Translations under genes and position numbers: made by a program
NCBI RefSeq assembly: GCF_000733855.1
Contig: NZ_JPOJ01000001.1
Location: 3,055,001 to 3,119,000 of the forward strand
Reading direction: 5' to 3'
From: Methylomicrobium agile
GTDB lineage: Bacteria; Pseudomonadota; Gammaproteobacteria; Methylococcales; Methylomonadaceae
DNA length: 64,000 nt
Notes under the pieces: generated by a model
Databases searched by the model: none
What the model was told of the DNA's origin: nothing
The model's input: only the letters and a program-made list of their open reading frames with translations
Part shown: piece after piece, positions 17,455 to 25,484 of the stretch
How positions within the stretch are numbered: position 1 is the stretch's first letter
How the letters are laid out: every line of letters starts with the position of its first letter

Positions 17455-18786
17455 TTGCAAAACCAGGATCAACTCAACGAATTGAAGGCTATCGTCCAGT
17501 CCTTGTTGGACGAGGCTCTTCGGCAGGGCGCCAGCGCCGCGGAAGCCGGCCTCAGCCAGGAAAACGGCCTGTCGGTGACGGCCCGGATGGGCGATGTCGA
17601 AACGATCGAACATCACCGCGATCAGGGCCTCGGCGTAACGGTTTACTTTGATCGGCGCAAGGGCTCGGCAAGCACCACGCATCTTTCTCCCGAGGCGATC
17701 AAGGACACTGTCGCGGCAGCCTGCAGCATCGCCCGGTACACGAATGCCGACGACTGTGCCGGTCTGCCCGATCGGGAGTTGTTGGCGACCGAATTTCCCG
17801 ATCTCCAACTGAACCATCCCTGGCCGATCGATGCCGAAGCGGCGATCGCTCTCGCGATCGAATGCGAGGATGTCGCGCGCGGTTACGATCCCGAAATCAG
17901 CAACTCGGAAGGCGCCAGCGTGAATACCCATCAGGGCGTCCATGTGCTGGGCAACACGCTGGGCTTCCTGCACGGAACGATGTCCACCCGGCATTCCTTG
18001 AGCTGTTCGGTGCTGGCCGAACGCGGCGGCAACATGCAGCGCGACTACTGGTACAGCGTGGCCCGGAATCCTTCAGATCTGGAGTCGGCCATTCATGTGG
18101 GTCAAAAAGCCGCCCAACGCACGTTGAGGCGTCTCGGCGCGCGCGGTTTGAGCACCCGGCAATGTCCGGTGCTGTATGCGGCGGAGGTTGCGGCCGGCCT
18201 GCTCGGTTCGTTCATCGGCGCGATTAGCGGCGGCGTACTGTACCGGAAGTCTTCTTTTCTGCTGGACTCGCTCGGCAAACAAATTTTTCCGGAATTTATC
18301 CATATTCACGAGCAGCCGCATCTGGTCGGTGCGCTCGGCAGCGCCGCGTACGACAGCGAAGGCGTCGCGACCCGTCCGCACGACATCGTCAGCCAAGGCG
18401 TCGTCCACAGTTACGTGCTGGGAACCTATTCGGCCCGGAAGCTGGGCATGAAGAGCACCGGCAACGCCGGCGGTGTGCACAATCTGACCATTGATCCGGG
18501 CACGCAGGATTTCCACGGGATGTTGAAGCTGCTGGACACCGGCCTGCTCGTGACCGAACTGATGGGGCAGGGAGTGAATATGGTCACGGGGGACTATTCG
18601 CGCGGTGCCGCCGGTTTTTGGGTCGAAAACGGCAAGATACAATACCCGGTCGAGGAAATCACGATCGCCGGTAATTTGAAGAATATGTTCAGGAATATCG
18701 TGGCTGTCGGTAACGATGTCGATCTGCGCGGCAATGTCCGTACCGGATCGATTTTGATCGAGCGGATGTCGGTTGCCGGCGAATAA
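17455..18786 (+). CDS. pmbA: Metalloprotease subunit PmbA/TldE
   Basis: Non-catalytic partner of TldD, 443 residues, lacking the HExxxH motif as expected. Family features include SVTARMGDVETIEHHRDQGLG, GNAGGVHNLTIDPG and NMVTGDYSRGAAGFWVENG near the C-terminus. The best start is TTG at 17455; no in-frame ATG occurs before the conserved region, and no strong ribosome-binding site is visible. The element at 18804-18969 follows directly. Confidence 0.93.
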   Translation: MQNQDQLNELKAIVQSLLDEALRQGASAAEAGLSQENGLSVTARMGDVETIEHHRDQGLGVTVYFDRRKGSASTTHLSPEAIKDTVAAACSIARYTNADDCAGLPDRELLATEFPDLQLNHPWPIDAEAAIALAIECEDVARGYDPEISNSEGASVNTHQGVHVLGNTLGFLHGTMSTRHSLSCSVLAERGGNMQRDYWYSVARNPSDLESAIHVGQKAAQRTLRRLGARGLSTRQCPVLYAAEVAAGLLGSFIGAISGGVLYRKSSFLLDSLGKQIFPEFIHIHEQPHLVGALGSAAYDSEGVATRPHDIVSQGVVHSYVLGTYSARKLGMKSTGNAGGVHNLTIDPGTQDFHGMLKLLDTGLLVTELMGQGVNMVTGDYSRGAAGFWVENGKIQYPVEEITIAGNLKNMFRNIVAVGNDVDLRGNVRTGSILIERMSVAGE

Positions 18787-18803
18787 TATGTTTATTGCAG
18801 AAT

Positions 18804-18969
18804 CGCAGGGCGGGTTAGGCGCGCCAACCCTTGAACCTCTGATATACGACAAAGTTTTCCGCGCGCCGTAACCCGCCATTGCCGTTTATATCCACGGTGG
18901 GTTTCGGCGCGCGGAAAACATCGCACTACATTTAAAACCTTTCAACTGCGCGCCTAACCCACCCTACGC
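18804..18969. repeat. 165-bp nested palindromic element (MITE-like)
   Basis: The outer arms are at 18804-18824 (CGCAGGGCGGGTTAGGCGCG plus one base) and 18948-18968, pairing at 19 of 21. Inner arms at about 18854-18877 and 18897-18919 (GTTTTCCGCGCGCC and its complement) pair at about 22 of 24. RNA from it would fold into a cruciform-like double hairpin. It fills the gap between pmbA and pyrD and may act as a bidirectional terminator. No transposase. Confidence 0.8.
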
Positions 18970-18971
18970 CG

Positions 18972-19994
18972 TTACGCCGCATTCAACCGCTTTACGCAGT
19001 CCGCAATCAGCTGCGGCCCTTGATAGATCAGGCCGCTGTATATCTGCACCAAGCTGGCTCCCGCCGCGATTTTCTCCCGCGCATCGTCGCCACTCAATAT
19101 TCCTCCGGCCGCAATGATCGGGCAGCGTCCATTCAATGCTTCCGCCAGCCGGCGTACGACAGCCGTGGACTTGTCCTTGATCGGCGCTCCGCTCAGCCCG
19201 CCCGCTTCCGCAGCGAGCGGATGCCCGCCGATGGCGGTACGGTCGAGCGTCGTGTTGGTCGCGATCACGCCGTCGATCGCGAAGGCGATCAACAATCGGG
19301 AAATCTGTTCGATTTCTTCGTCGTTCAGATCCGGCGCGATTTTGACGACGACCGGTACGTAACGCAGATGTTTCTCGGCCAGTGCGAATTGCTCTTCCTT
19401 CAAGGCCGAAAGCAGGTTTTTGAGCTCGTCGGTTTGCTGCAGCTGGCGCAGATTTTTCGTATTCGGCGAAGAAATATTGATCGTGACGTAGCCGGCCCAA
19501 GGATAGACCTTGCGGAAGCCTGCCAGATAATCTTCGGCCGCCTGCTCGATCGGCGTATCGAAATTCTTGCCGATGTTGATGCCTAGAATGCCCCTGTAGT
19601 CGGCCTGGCGGACCCGTCCGATCAGATGATCCACGCCAAGATTGTTGAATCCCATCCGGTTGATGATCGCCCGATGCTCCGGCAGCCTGAACAAGCGCGG
19701 TTTCGGATTGCCGGGCTGGGGGCGAGGCGTGACCGTTCCGATCTCGATGAAGCCAAAACCGAGCGAGGCCAAGGCATCGATATGGTCGCCGTCTTTATCC
19801 AGGCCGGCTGCGAGCCCGACCCGATTTTTAAAATTCAAGCCCATCACTTCGACCGGCGCAGCCTCGATCTCAGGATAGAGCGCGCGGCTGATGCCCGAGG
19901 CATAAGCCGCATCGAGCAGGTTCAGCGTGACGCGATGCGCGGTTTCAGGAGATAGCTTAAACAGGAGCGGACGTAATAGAGGGTAAAAATTCAT
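18972..19994 (-). CDS. pyrD: Dihydroorotate dehydrogenase, quinone-dependent (class 2)
   Basis: FMN enzyme of pyrimidine synthesis, 340 residues, oxidising dihydroorotate to orotate with quinone. The N-terminal helices ([20 protein letters not shown]) give membrane attachment as in class 2 enzymes, and the catalytic base is Ser175 in [13 protein letters not shown]. The FMN-phosphate loop is [16 protein letters not shown] at 19994 fits the family N-terminus; a start at 20045 would add 17 residues and overlap thiO. It follows thiO by 13 bp on the same strand. Confidence 0.95.
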   Translation of the reverse strand: MNFYPLLRPLLFKLSPETAHRVTLNLLDAAYASGISRALYPEIEAAPVEVMGLNFKNRVGLAAGLDKDGDHIDALASLGFGFIEIGTVTPRPQPGNPKPRLFRLPEHRAIINRMGFNNLGVDHLIGRVRQADYRGILGINIGKNFDTPIEQAAEDYLAGFRKVYPWAGYVTINISSPNTKNLRQLQQTDELKNLLSALKEEQFALAEKHLRYVPVVVKIAPDLNDEEIEQISRLLIAFAIDGVIATNTTLDRTAIGGHPLAAEAGGLSGAPIKDKSTAVVRRLAEALNGRCPIIAAGGILSGDDAREKIAAGASLVQIYSGLIYQGPQLIADCVKRLNAA

Positions 19995-20007
19995 GTCGAA
20001 AAAACGA

Positions 20008-21111
20008 TTAATGCGGCCTGGAAAATTGATAAGGTTCCGGCGCAACGCGCGGCGCGCGGTTCAAGATCAGGTCGGCCAGCAGTTCGGCCGAGGCCGGTCC
20101 CATTGCCAGACCGTTTCTGAAATGGCCCGCATTGATGTAGAGATTCCCGATTTCGGGGTGCCGGCCGATGTAAGGGATGCCGTGTTCGGTTCCCGGCCTG
20201 AGGCCCGCCCAATGTTTGATGATCGGGAAGTGTTTTAATGAAGGCATCAGCGCCCAAGCAAAATTCTTCAACTGATCGTGTATTTTCGGCGACGGCGTTT
20301 TGTCGAATTGATCGAGTTCGACCGAACTTCCTGCGAGAATCTTGCCGTCCCGGCGCGGGATCAGATAGCGGTCCTCGTCGAGCACCATATGCCGGAGCGT
20401 ATCGGGCTTGGCCTCGAACAGCAGCATCTGGCCTTTGACCGGCACGATGTTCGGCGTACAAGCCGGCGGTAGGGCCGGAAACCGTTGCCCGAATAATTCG
20501 CCGGTCCAGGCGCCGGCGCTGATGATCAGCCGGTCGACTGCGAATGTACCTTGCGTGGTATTGATTGCATCAATCCGGGATTGATGCATGGATGCCGAAA
20601 TTAATTCGCACGCTTCGATGATTTTAACGCCTCTATCGATCAAGTCCTGTCTGAGCGATTTGACCAGCCGGGGATTGCGCGCCTGCGCGATATCGGGCAG
20701 CCAAAGCGGATTTTCGGGCCGGGTATTCAAATTATCGAAAAAAGCCGCTCCGGGCGCTTCGTAGCGGATCGCATTGCGATGGCACCAGTCGATTGCCGCC
20801 TGGATATCGGGATTTTTGGTGATCAGTAAACCACAGGGCGTCCATTCGGGATCCAGCCGCGTGTCTTCTATGAGCTGTTCAGCCAGGATCGGATACAAGG
20901 CGAGGCTGCGCATCACCAGGCGGGAAATCGCATCCGGTTGCCGCCAGGGATATAAAGGAAGCAAAATGCCGCCGCCTGCCCAGGAGGATTCCTGGCCGAG
21001 CCGGTTTTTTTCGATCAATGTAATGCGGGCGCCGGTTTGGCGGAGTTCTCTGGCGGTTAAAAGGCCGATGATGCCGCCGCCGATTAGCGTAAAGTCTGGA
21101 TGTTGAGTCAT
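20008..21111 (-). CDS. thiO: Glycine oxidase ThiO
   Basis: FAD-dependent amine oxidase (DAO family), 367 residues. ThiO oxidises glycine to iminoglycine for the thiazole half of thiamine in bacteria that lack ThiH. The dinucleotide-binding motif is [17 protein letters not shown] at residues 9-25, and the C-terminal [29 protein letters not shown] segment is typical of the family. No thiG or thiS gene is adjacent. It is likely cotranscribed with pyrD (13-bp gap). Confidence 0.88.
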   Translation of the reverse strand: MTQHPDFTLIGGGIIGLLTARELRQTGARITLIEKNRLGQESSWAGGGILLPLYPWRQPDAISRLVMRSLALYPILAEQLIEDTRLDPEWTPCGLLITKNPDIQAAIDWCHRNAIRYEAPGAAFFDNLNTRPENPLWLPDIAQARNPRLVKSLRQDLIDRGVKIIEACELISASMHQSRIDAINTTQGTFAVDRLIISAGAWTGELFGQRFPALPPACTPNIVPVKGQMLLFEAKPDTLRHMVLDEDRYLIPRRDGKILAGSSVELDQFDKTPSPKIHDQLKNFAWALMPSLKHFPIIKHWAGLRPGTEHGIPYIGRHPEIGNLYINAGHFRNGLAMGPASAELLADLILNRAPRVAPEPYQFSRPH

Positions 21112-21951
21112 GGATCAATAAAAGCCGGGGAAAGAACCGGGATGTTGATTCAGGAGTATAAATAATCGATAAGTAGATATCGGTTTATCGAAGCGATCGG
21201 TTTACGAGGTCTCAAGTGACCTTTGCAACCTAAGAACCGGTTAATCTAACATAATATTGCGGCTTCCGGTTCGGTATTTGATGGTAAGAGAGGGCCAACG
21301 CACTTTCGTTTCGGGTTTAGGGTCTTTGTTTTTGGCAATGCCGTTAGGGATTCCAACAAAAATGACGGCCTTAATTGTCCAAAACCAGATTGTGTAAGAG
21401 CGGCTTCAGCCGCGATAGATTCTCTAATAGCGGCTGAAGCCGCTTCTACAGGGGCGCGAACTGAATTGCCCGTGACCTTGATTTGAAGGCGAACAAATTC
21501 GCCCCTTGCACGCGATATAAAAAATGCTCTGATTATGATAAATAGCGGATATTCATGTCATTAAATTCGGAGCATGAGGAAACCTTTACTTCTCCGCCTT
21601 TCAGATACCCGGTTGTTTGATTGTTGTTGAAATGCAACAAAAAGCTTCTATGAAGTATTTTTAGTTTATTAGAAATTACTTTTTAAGACGGGTAGAGGAT
21701 AGAAAGCCTTCTCGACAACTATATTGTAGTCACGGAAATTGATCGCCGCGTTTGTTGTTTTAGGCGTACAAGGATAAGATTGTTTTTGCTAAAATCATTT
21801 AAGTCTATGTTTTTAAATAAAAAAAATATGTTGAAAAAATAACATAAAAACTTGTAATGGAAAGGTATTATTGCTATTATTACGCCGTGGAATACGCTTT
21901 GTTGTTTCAAAGCAAAATTTTGTAAAATTACAACCTCATGAGGAGGAATAA
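21112..21951. other. 840-bp AT-rich intergenic region
   Basis: No gene is supported. It contains the inverted repeat at 21394-21449 and the promoter region of the outer-membrane protein gene. A minus-strand frame of 84 codons (21719-21973) is very rich in Phe, Ile, Leu and Lys codons and overlaps the ribosome-binding site of the next gene, so it is probably chance. Confidence 0.6.
21394..21449. repeat. REP-like inverted repeat
   Basis: Left arm GTAAGAGCGGCTTCAGCCGC (21394-21413) and a right arm at 21430-21449 pair at 18 of 20 around 16 bases. The GCGGCTTCAGCCGC core is itself palindromic and resembles REP sequences found in Pseudomonas and other gammaproteobacteria. Confidence 0.85.
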
Positions 21952-22851
21952 ATGAGCAAGAAAATTTATACACCCTGTGCTATTGCGGCAGCGGCTTTGA
22001 CTCTGGCCGGCGTTGCCGCTGCGCCGGAAGTACAGGCTCACTCGAAAGCGGAGCGCGTTGCCGAAGCCGCAAGCAACAAAGCGGACGCTCTGGAAGCACA
22101 GTTGCAAGCGGTTCAAAACGAATTGGCCAGTTTGCGCGCCGCAGTCAATGCGCCGCATAACGATTCCGAAAAAGTTCAAGAGCTGGATCAATGGATGCAG
22201 CAAGTCAAATCCGCACCGGTTAAGGTTGAAACCAAGGATAACATGGCTTTCTTCCGCGGCGGTTATGCGCGTTACGAACAAAAGAGAGGCGGTACATTGG
22301 ATCCTTCGGGAAGCGGAGCTCCTTTTGGTGCTATCGTTGGCTCAATCGGTGGTCATGACGCTTGGTATTTCGGCGCTGGCTTCGATTTCAGCATCAACGA
22401 CGATTTGTTCGGCTTGATGGACAATACCGAACTTTTGGCTGAATTGTTGATCGATTACCGGCAGCTTGGAACCAAGAAATCAAACGGTTTATCTCCTCAA
22501 GAGACTGCGGTATTGGCTAGTTTAGGTGTAAACCTTCCTGCCGCCAATACGCAGAGCGCTACTGTCAATCAGTTGTCTTTGGCAGCTTCCCCGAAAATCA
22601 AATTCATGAAAGGCAGCGCGTTCAGACCATGGATTATTCCTGTCGGCTTCGAATTGTCGATCATCAGTCCGCCATCCGATGCAATTACCGTACTCAACCC
22701 GGGTATGCAGTTCGGCGCTGGTGCGGATTATAAGCTTTGGAAGGATATTTATATCGGTGCGGATGCCCGCTGGCACCAAGCATTGGGTAGCGTGGACGGT
22801 GTAAATACCAACGGCGTCACCGCCGGCGGCTATATCGGCTTTGGTTTCTAA
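21952..22851 (+). CDS. Outer-membrane beta-barrel protein with coiled-coil N-terminus
   Basis: 299 residues. A signal peptide ends near residue 29 (VQAHS), followed by a coiled coil at about 30-65 (AERVAEAASNKADALEAQLQ and onward) that may reach peptidoglycan or trimerise. The rest is a predicted beta-barrel rich in alternating hydrophobic strands that ends in Phe (AGGYIGFGF), the usual C-terminal signal for BAM insertion. No specific porin family can be named. The ribosome-binding site is strong (TGAGGAGGAATAA) and a terminator follows, so it is probably an abundant single-gene transcript. The tract upstream is AT-rich. Confidence 0.75.
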   Translation: MSKKIYTPCAIAAAALTLAGVAAAPEVQAHSKAERVAEAASNKADALEAQLQAVQNELASLRAAVNAPHNDSEKVQELDQWMQQVKSAPVKVETKDNMAFFRGGYARYEQKRGGTLDPSGSGAPFGAIVGSIGGHDAWYFGAGFDFSINDDLFGLMDNTELLAELLIDYRQLGTKKSNGLSPQETAVLASLGVNLPAANTQSATVNQLSLAASPKIKFMKGSAFRPWIIPVGFELSIISPPSDAITVLNPGMQFGAGADYKLWKDIYIGADARWHQALGSVDGVNTNGVTAGGYIGFGF

Positions 22852-22871
22852 AAAGAATCCTTTCCGCTATC

Positions 22872-22905
22872 AAAAAAGGAGGACTTCGATGGCCCTCCTT
22901 TTTTT
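22872..22905. terminator. Bidirectional intrinsic terminator
   Basis: AAAAAAGGAGG (22872-22882) pairs with CCTCCTTTTTTT (22894-22905). The A-run and T-run on either side fit termination from both strands, serving the outer-membrane protein gene and the convergent START-like gene. Confidence 0.9.
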
Positions 22906-23056
22906 GTCTGAAATTCTCTACACGTTGTGTGGATAATGGATAGGGCATTCTTCGCTTCGATGTCATCCTTAATATTACACAAGATCCTATCTCTGCTTGT
23001 ATGATGGACCGACTCTGGCAGGCTGCCAGAAGCGGCACTGGCTGATAAACTAGGAA

Positions 23057-23647
23057 TTAACAGCCTTTCGAGATTGCCATCTTTTCTAGTTCTTGGGCGA
23101 ATTTAAAAGCGTCATCGGAAATTTTTTGCTGCATTAACAATGTAGTCAATACTGGCGGAACCCAATGTTTCGGTGTTAGATCAAGGTTGAATAACAGCCG
23201 AGTTCCACCGTCTACCGATGATAGACTCCAGCGGCCATTTCCCTGCCGAAAATCACCTTGGTTCGGCACGATAGTTATGGAAATATCCCCGTCGGGTAGA
23301 AACTGGACATCCTGGAGCCAGTCGAAATGCTGGCAAATGCCCAGTATGCAAAACTCCGATTCGACGCCCATTCTAATCCCTCCATCATCCAGGTCCTTCA
23401 CAAATTTAACCTGCTTGAAAATTGAGTTGAAGCGGGTAAAGTTTTTATAATCCTTGAGAAGGGAGTGGACCTTAGAAATGGGGGCTTGGACAACGGTTTC
23501 CATGTGTATTAGGTATTGACCACCCTGTCTTGTCACCGAACTGCGCAGTACATTGGCACTCTGAGCCGCCAAGGGAAAGAACAAGAGCCCGGCGATTGCC
23601 ACGCATACGATGGCTATTTTTCGTGGGATGGTGGCGATTTTATACAT
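23057..23647 (-). CDS. Exported START/polyketide-cyclase-like (SRPBCC) protein
   Basis: 196 residues with a signal peptide (MYKIATIPRKIAIVCVAIAG region, cleavage near AAQSA). The mature part is an SRPBCC helix-grip domain like coenzyme-Q-binding/polyketide cyclase proteins: METVVQAPISKVHSLLKDYKNF, GNGRWSLSSVDGGTRLLF and a C-terminal amphipathic helix. Such proteins bind hydrophobic ligands; the ligand here is unknown. ATG at 23647 follows CAAGGAG; an earlier in-frame start at 23680 adds 11 charged residues and would spoil the signal peptide. Confidence 0.82.
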   Translation of the reverse strand: MYKIATIPRKIAIVCVAIAGLLFFPLAAQSANVLRSSVTRQGGQYLIHMETVVQAPISKVHSLLKDYKNFTRFNSIFKQVKFVKDLDDGGIRMGVESEFCILGICQHFDWLQDVQFLPDGDISITIVPNQGDFRQGNGRWSLSSVDGGTRLLFNLDLTPKHWVPPVLTTLLMQQKISDDAFKFAQELEKMAISKGC

Positions 23648-23902
23648 GATTCTACTCCTTGTGGTATGAGTCTTGCGCAATCCCCAGGCACATGGCGTAA
23701 TGCCTCAATGCAGATTACAGGAAAGTATTTTATACATTTATAACATATATATGTAAAAAGTTTGTTATCATAATGGAAATACAGAATTTCATGAATACCA
23801 CTCAAGACATTTCAAGAGAAAAGGAAATTTAGCCGTGGCGTTCGGAAGCAGGATTTCCTGGTTCCATAGGGCCGGTTGCTTGTTCAATACTGGGGATAAG
23901 AT

Positions 23903-24052
23903 TTCTCGAAGGCGTGGATGCTCAGCATTTATGGGAGGATAAAGGCTATGTAGCGATGTGTTTGTCGCTCAAGCCCAAGACCGCGAGATGGCGGTTGTCA
24001 TTCCCTGCGTCGAAATCGCAAGCAATCCCGCGACTACGCGATCGAGACTTGT
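23903..24052 (+). pseudogene. Degenerate IS5-family transposase fragment
   Basis: About 150 bp aligns with 421-570 of the IS5 copy at the window start. Shared runs include GGCGTGGATGCTCAG, AAAGGCTA and CCCGCGACTACG, with several indels that destroy the frame. It covers the segment after the second catalytic Asp. The rest of the element is gone. Confidence 0.8.
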
Positions 24053-24120
24053 GATTCGTATCCGCGTACCGTCAACGGGGGAGCTTTGAAGCTTGTTATA
24101 GAAGGAAGGTTGTTTAGCCG

Positions 24121-24273
24121 GTAGGATGTGGGTAGAGCGTCAGCAAAACCCATTGCTGGGGGGCATGTGGTGCATGGAGCTTGGTCATATTCGGATAACA
24201 GGAGCCTCGAAACGCTTGTTGTTAGTATCCGGACGACTGTTTGATGGGCTTCGCTGACGCTCTACCCATCCTA
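24121..24273. repeat. 153-bp palindromic element (MITE-like)
   Basis: Left arm 24121-24152 (GTAGGATGTGGGTAGAGCGT, continuing CAGC) pairs with right arm 24243-24273 (ending CTCTACCCATCCTAC) with few mismatches. An internal CGGATAAC...GTTAGTATCCG repeat gives a second hairpin. Same architecture as 18804-18969 but different sequence. Confidence 0.75.
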
Positions 24274-24397
24274 CAATTACAACAAATCTTTGGATGGTCC
24301 CGGCCATTTGCCGATTTCACCTCAGATTATTTTTAACAGGGGATTTGCCGAGGAAGGGATGGTGCGAGTCCGACTTATCCCTGTCTACGTTGCTGAA

Positions 24398-24610
24398 TTA
24401 GGAGGCCAATTTCTGTACCGCTTTTTGCGCCAGAGCATTCAAGTCTTTTCCGTCTTCCTGACAGTAAGCAATGATCTGGTTCCGCATTCGAGGATCCCAA
24501 GATCGTTTTATATGATTTTTAATGCCTTCGGCTGCGAGTTCCTTGTCGCTTTCCGAATTGAAGAAATCGCTAATATCATTAGCCATTTTGATCAGTTTTT
24601 CGAGTTGCAT
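24398..24610 (-). CDS. fdsD: NAD-dependent formate dehydrogenase delta subunit
   Basis: Small subunit of 70 residues (MQLEKLIKMANDISDFFNSE at the N-terminus) matching FdsD, which helps assembly or stability of the FdsABG complex. The length is usual. It is last in the fds operon, 10 bp after the fdhD stop. Confidence 0.9.
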   Translation of the reverse strand: MQLEKLIKMANDISDFFNSESDKELAAEGIKNHIKRSWDPRMRNQIIAYCQEDGKDLNALAQKAVQKLAS

Positions 24611-24620
24611 CGCTCAATTA

Positions 24621-25481
24621 TCAGGTAATCAGGGTAGGATAAGTGGTATGAGTCAGCCGTTCGGGGCGGCTGTAGACGACGTGCTGGTCATCCCGGGCGA
24701 AACCGACGAGGGTCATGCCGGCTTCTTCGGCGAGGCGAATGGCCAGTCCGGTCGGTGCGGACATGGCTGCCAGCAGGGTAATGCCGGCGCTGGCGGCCTT
24801 TTGTACCAATTCGTAGCTAGCCCGGCTGGTCATGAGCAGGAATCCTGAGGCCGGGTTTTTGCCGAGCCGCAATAACAAGCCGATCAATTTGTCGAGTGCG
24901 TTGTGGCGGCCGACGTCTTCGCGAAGGTATTGGATGCCTTGTCCCGGCAGAATCCAGGCGGCCGCATGCACCGCGCCGGTCAGTTGATTCAGTGTCTGCT
25001 GCTGGCGAATTTCGTTCAGTGCCGCGAACAGCTCGCCGGAGGCCAGCTGCAAATCGCCGCCGACCGTTTTGGTGTCACGCACCGCCTGTTGCAGGGTCGT
25101 CGCGCCACAGAGTCCGCAGCCGGTCCTGCCGGTCAGATTGCGGCCCTTGTCGGCCAGATTGGCAAAACGCGTGTCGGGAATTTTAATTCGTGCTTCTATT
25201 CCTTTCGAACGGTTATAAACATGAATCGATAGCAATTCGGCAGGATCCTGGATAATGCCTTCGGTAATGCTGAAGCCGAGCGCAAAATCCTCGATATTGG
25301 CCGGCGTCATCAGCATCACTACATGCGGCTGGCCGTTGTAAACCAGCGACACCGGCACCTCTTCGGCGATATAGTCCTGCTGGATGCTGTGCTGCTGCCC
25401 GCGCCAACGCTCGACCCGGCTCTGCTGGTAGCTCGGCCAGCCCAGCTCGGGCGAAAGCGGCTGCATCACGACATTGGCCAT
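24621..25481 (-). CDS. fdhD: Formate dehydrogenase accessory sulfurtransferase FdhD/FdsC
   Basis: 286 residues. FdhD/FdsC passes sulfur from a cysteine desulfurase to the bis-MGD cofactor so that formate dehydrogenase becomes active. The CxxC pair is Cys122 and Cys125 in GRTGCGLCGATT, and the conserved YLREDVGRHNALDKLIG and LLMTSRASYELVQKAA follow. It starts 4 bp after the fdsA stop, so coupling to its client subunit is direct. Confidence 0.95.
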   Translation of the reverse strand: MANVVMQPLSPELGWPSYQQSRVERWRGQQHSIQQDYIAEEVPVSLVYNGQPHVVMLMTPANIEDFALGFSITEGIIQDPAELLSIHVYNRSKGIEARIKIPDTRFANLADKGRNLTGRTGCGLCGATTLQQAVRDTKTVGGDLQLASGELFAALNEIRQQQTLNQLTGAVHAAAWILPGQGIQYLREDVGRHNALDKLIGLLLRLGKNPASGFLLMTSRASYELVQKAASAGITLLAAMSAPTGLAIRLAEEAGMTLVGFARDDQHVVYSRPERLTHTTYPTLIT

Positions 25482-25484
25482 GGT

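Larger units (their letters stand above)
23648..24397. other. 750-bp intergenic region with IS relic and palindromic element
   Basis: Contains the degenerate IS5 piece (23903-24052) and the palindromic element (24121-24273). I see no intact gene. Confidence 0.7.

Noticed and set aside
21719-21973. Minus-strand frame of 84 codons before the outer-membrane protein gene
   Set aside because: AT-rich DNA gives a biased hydrophobic translation, and it overlaps the promoter and start of a convincing gene.
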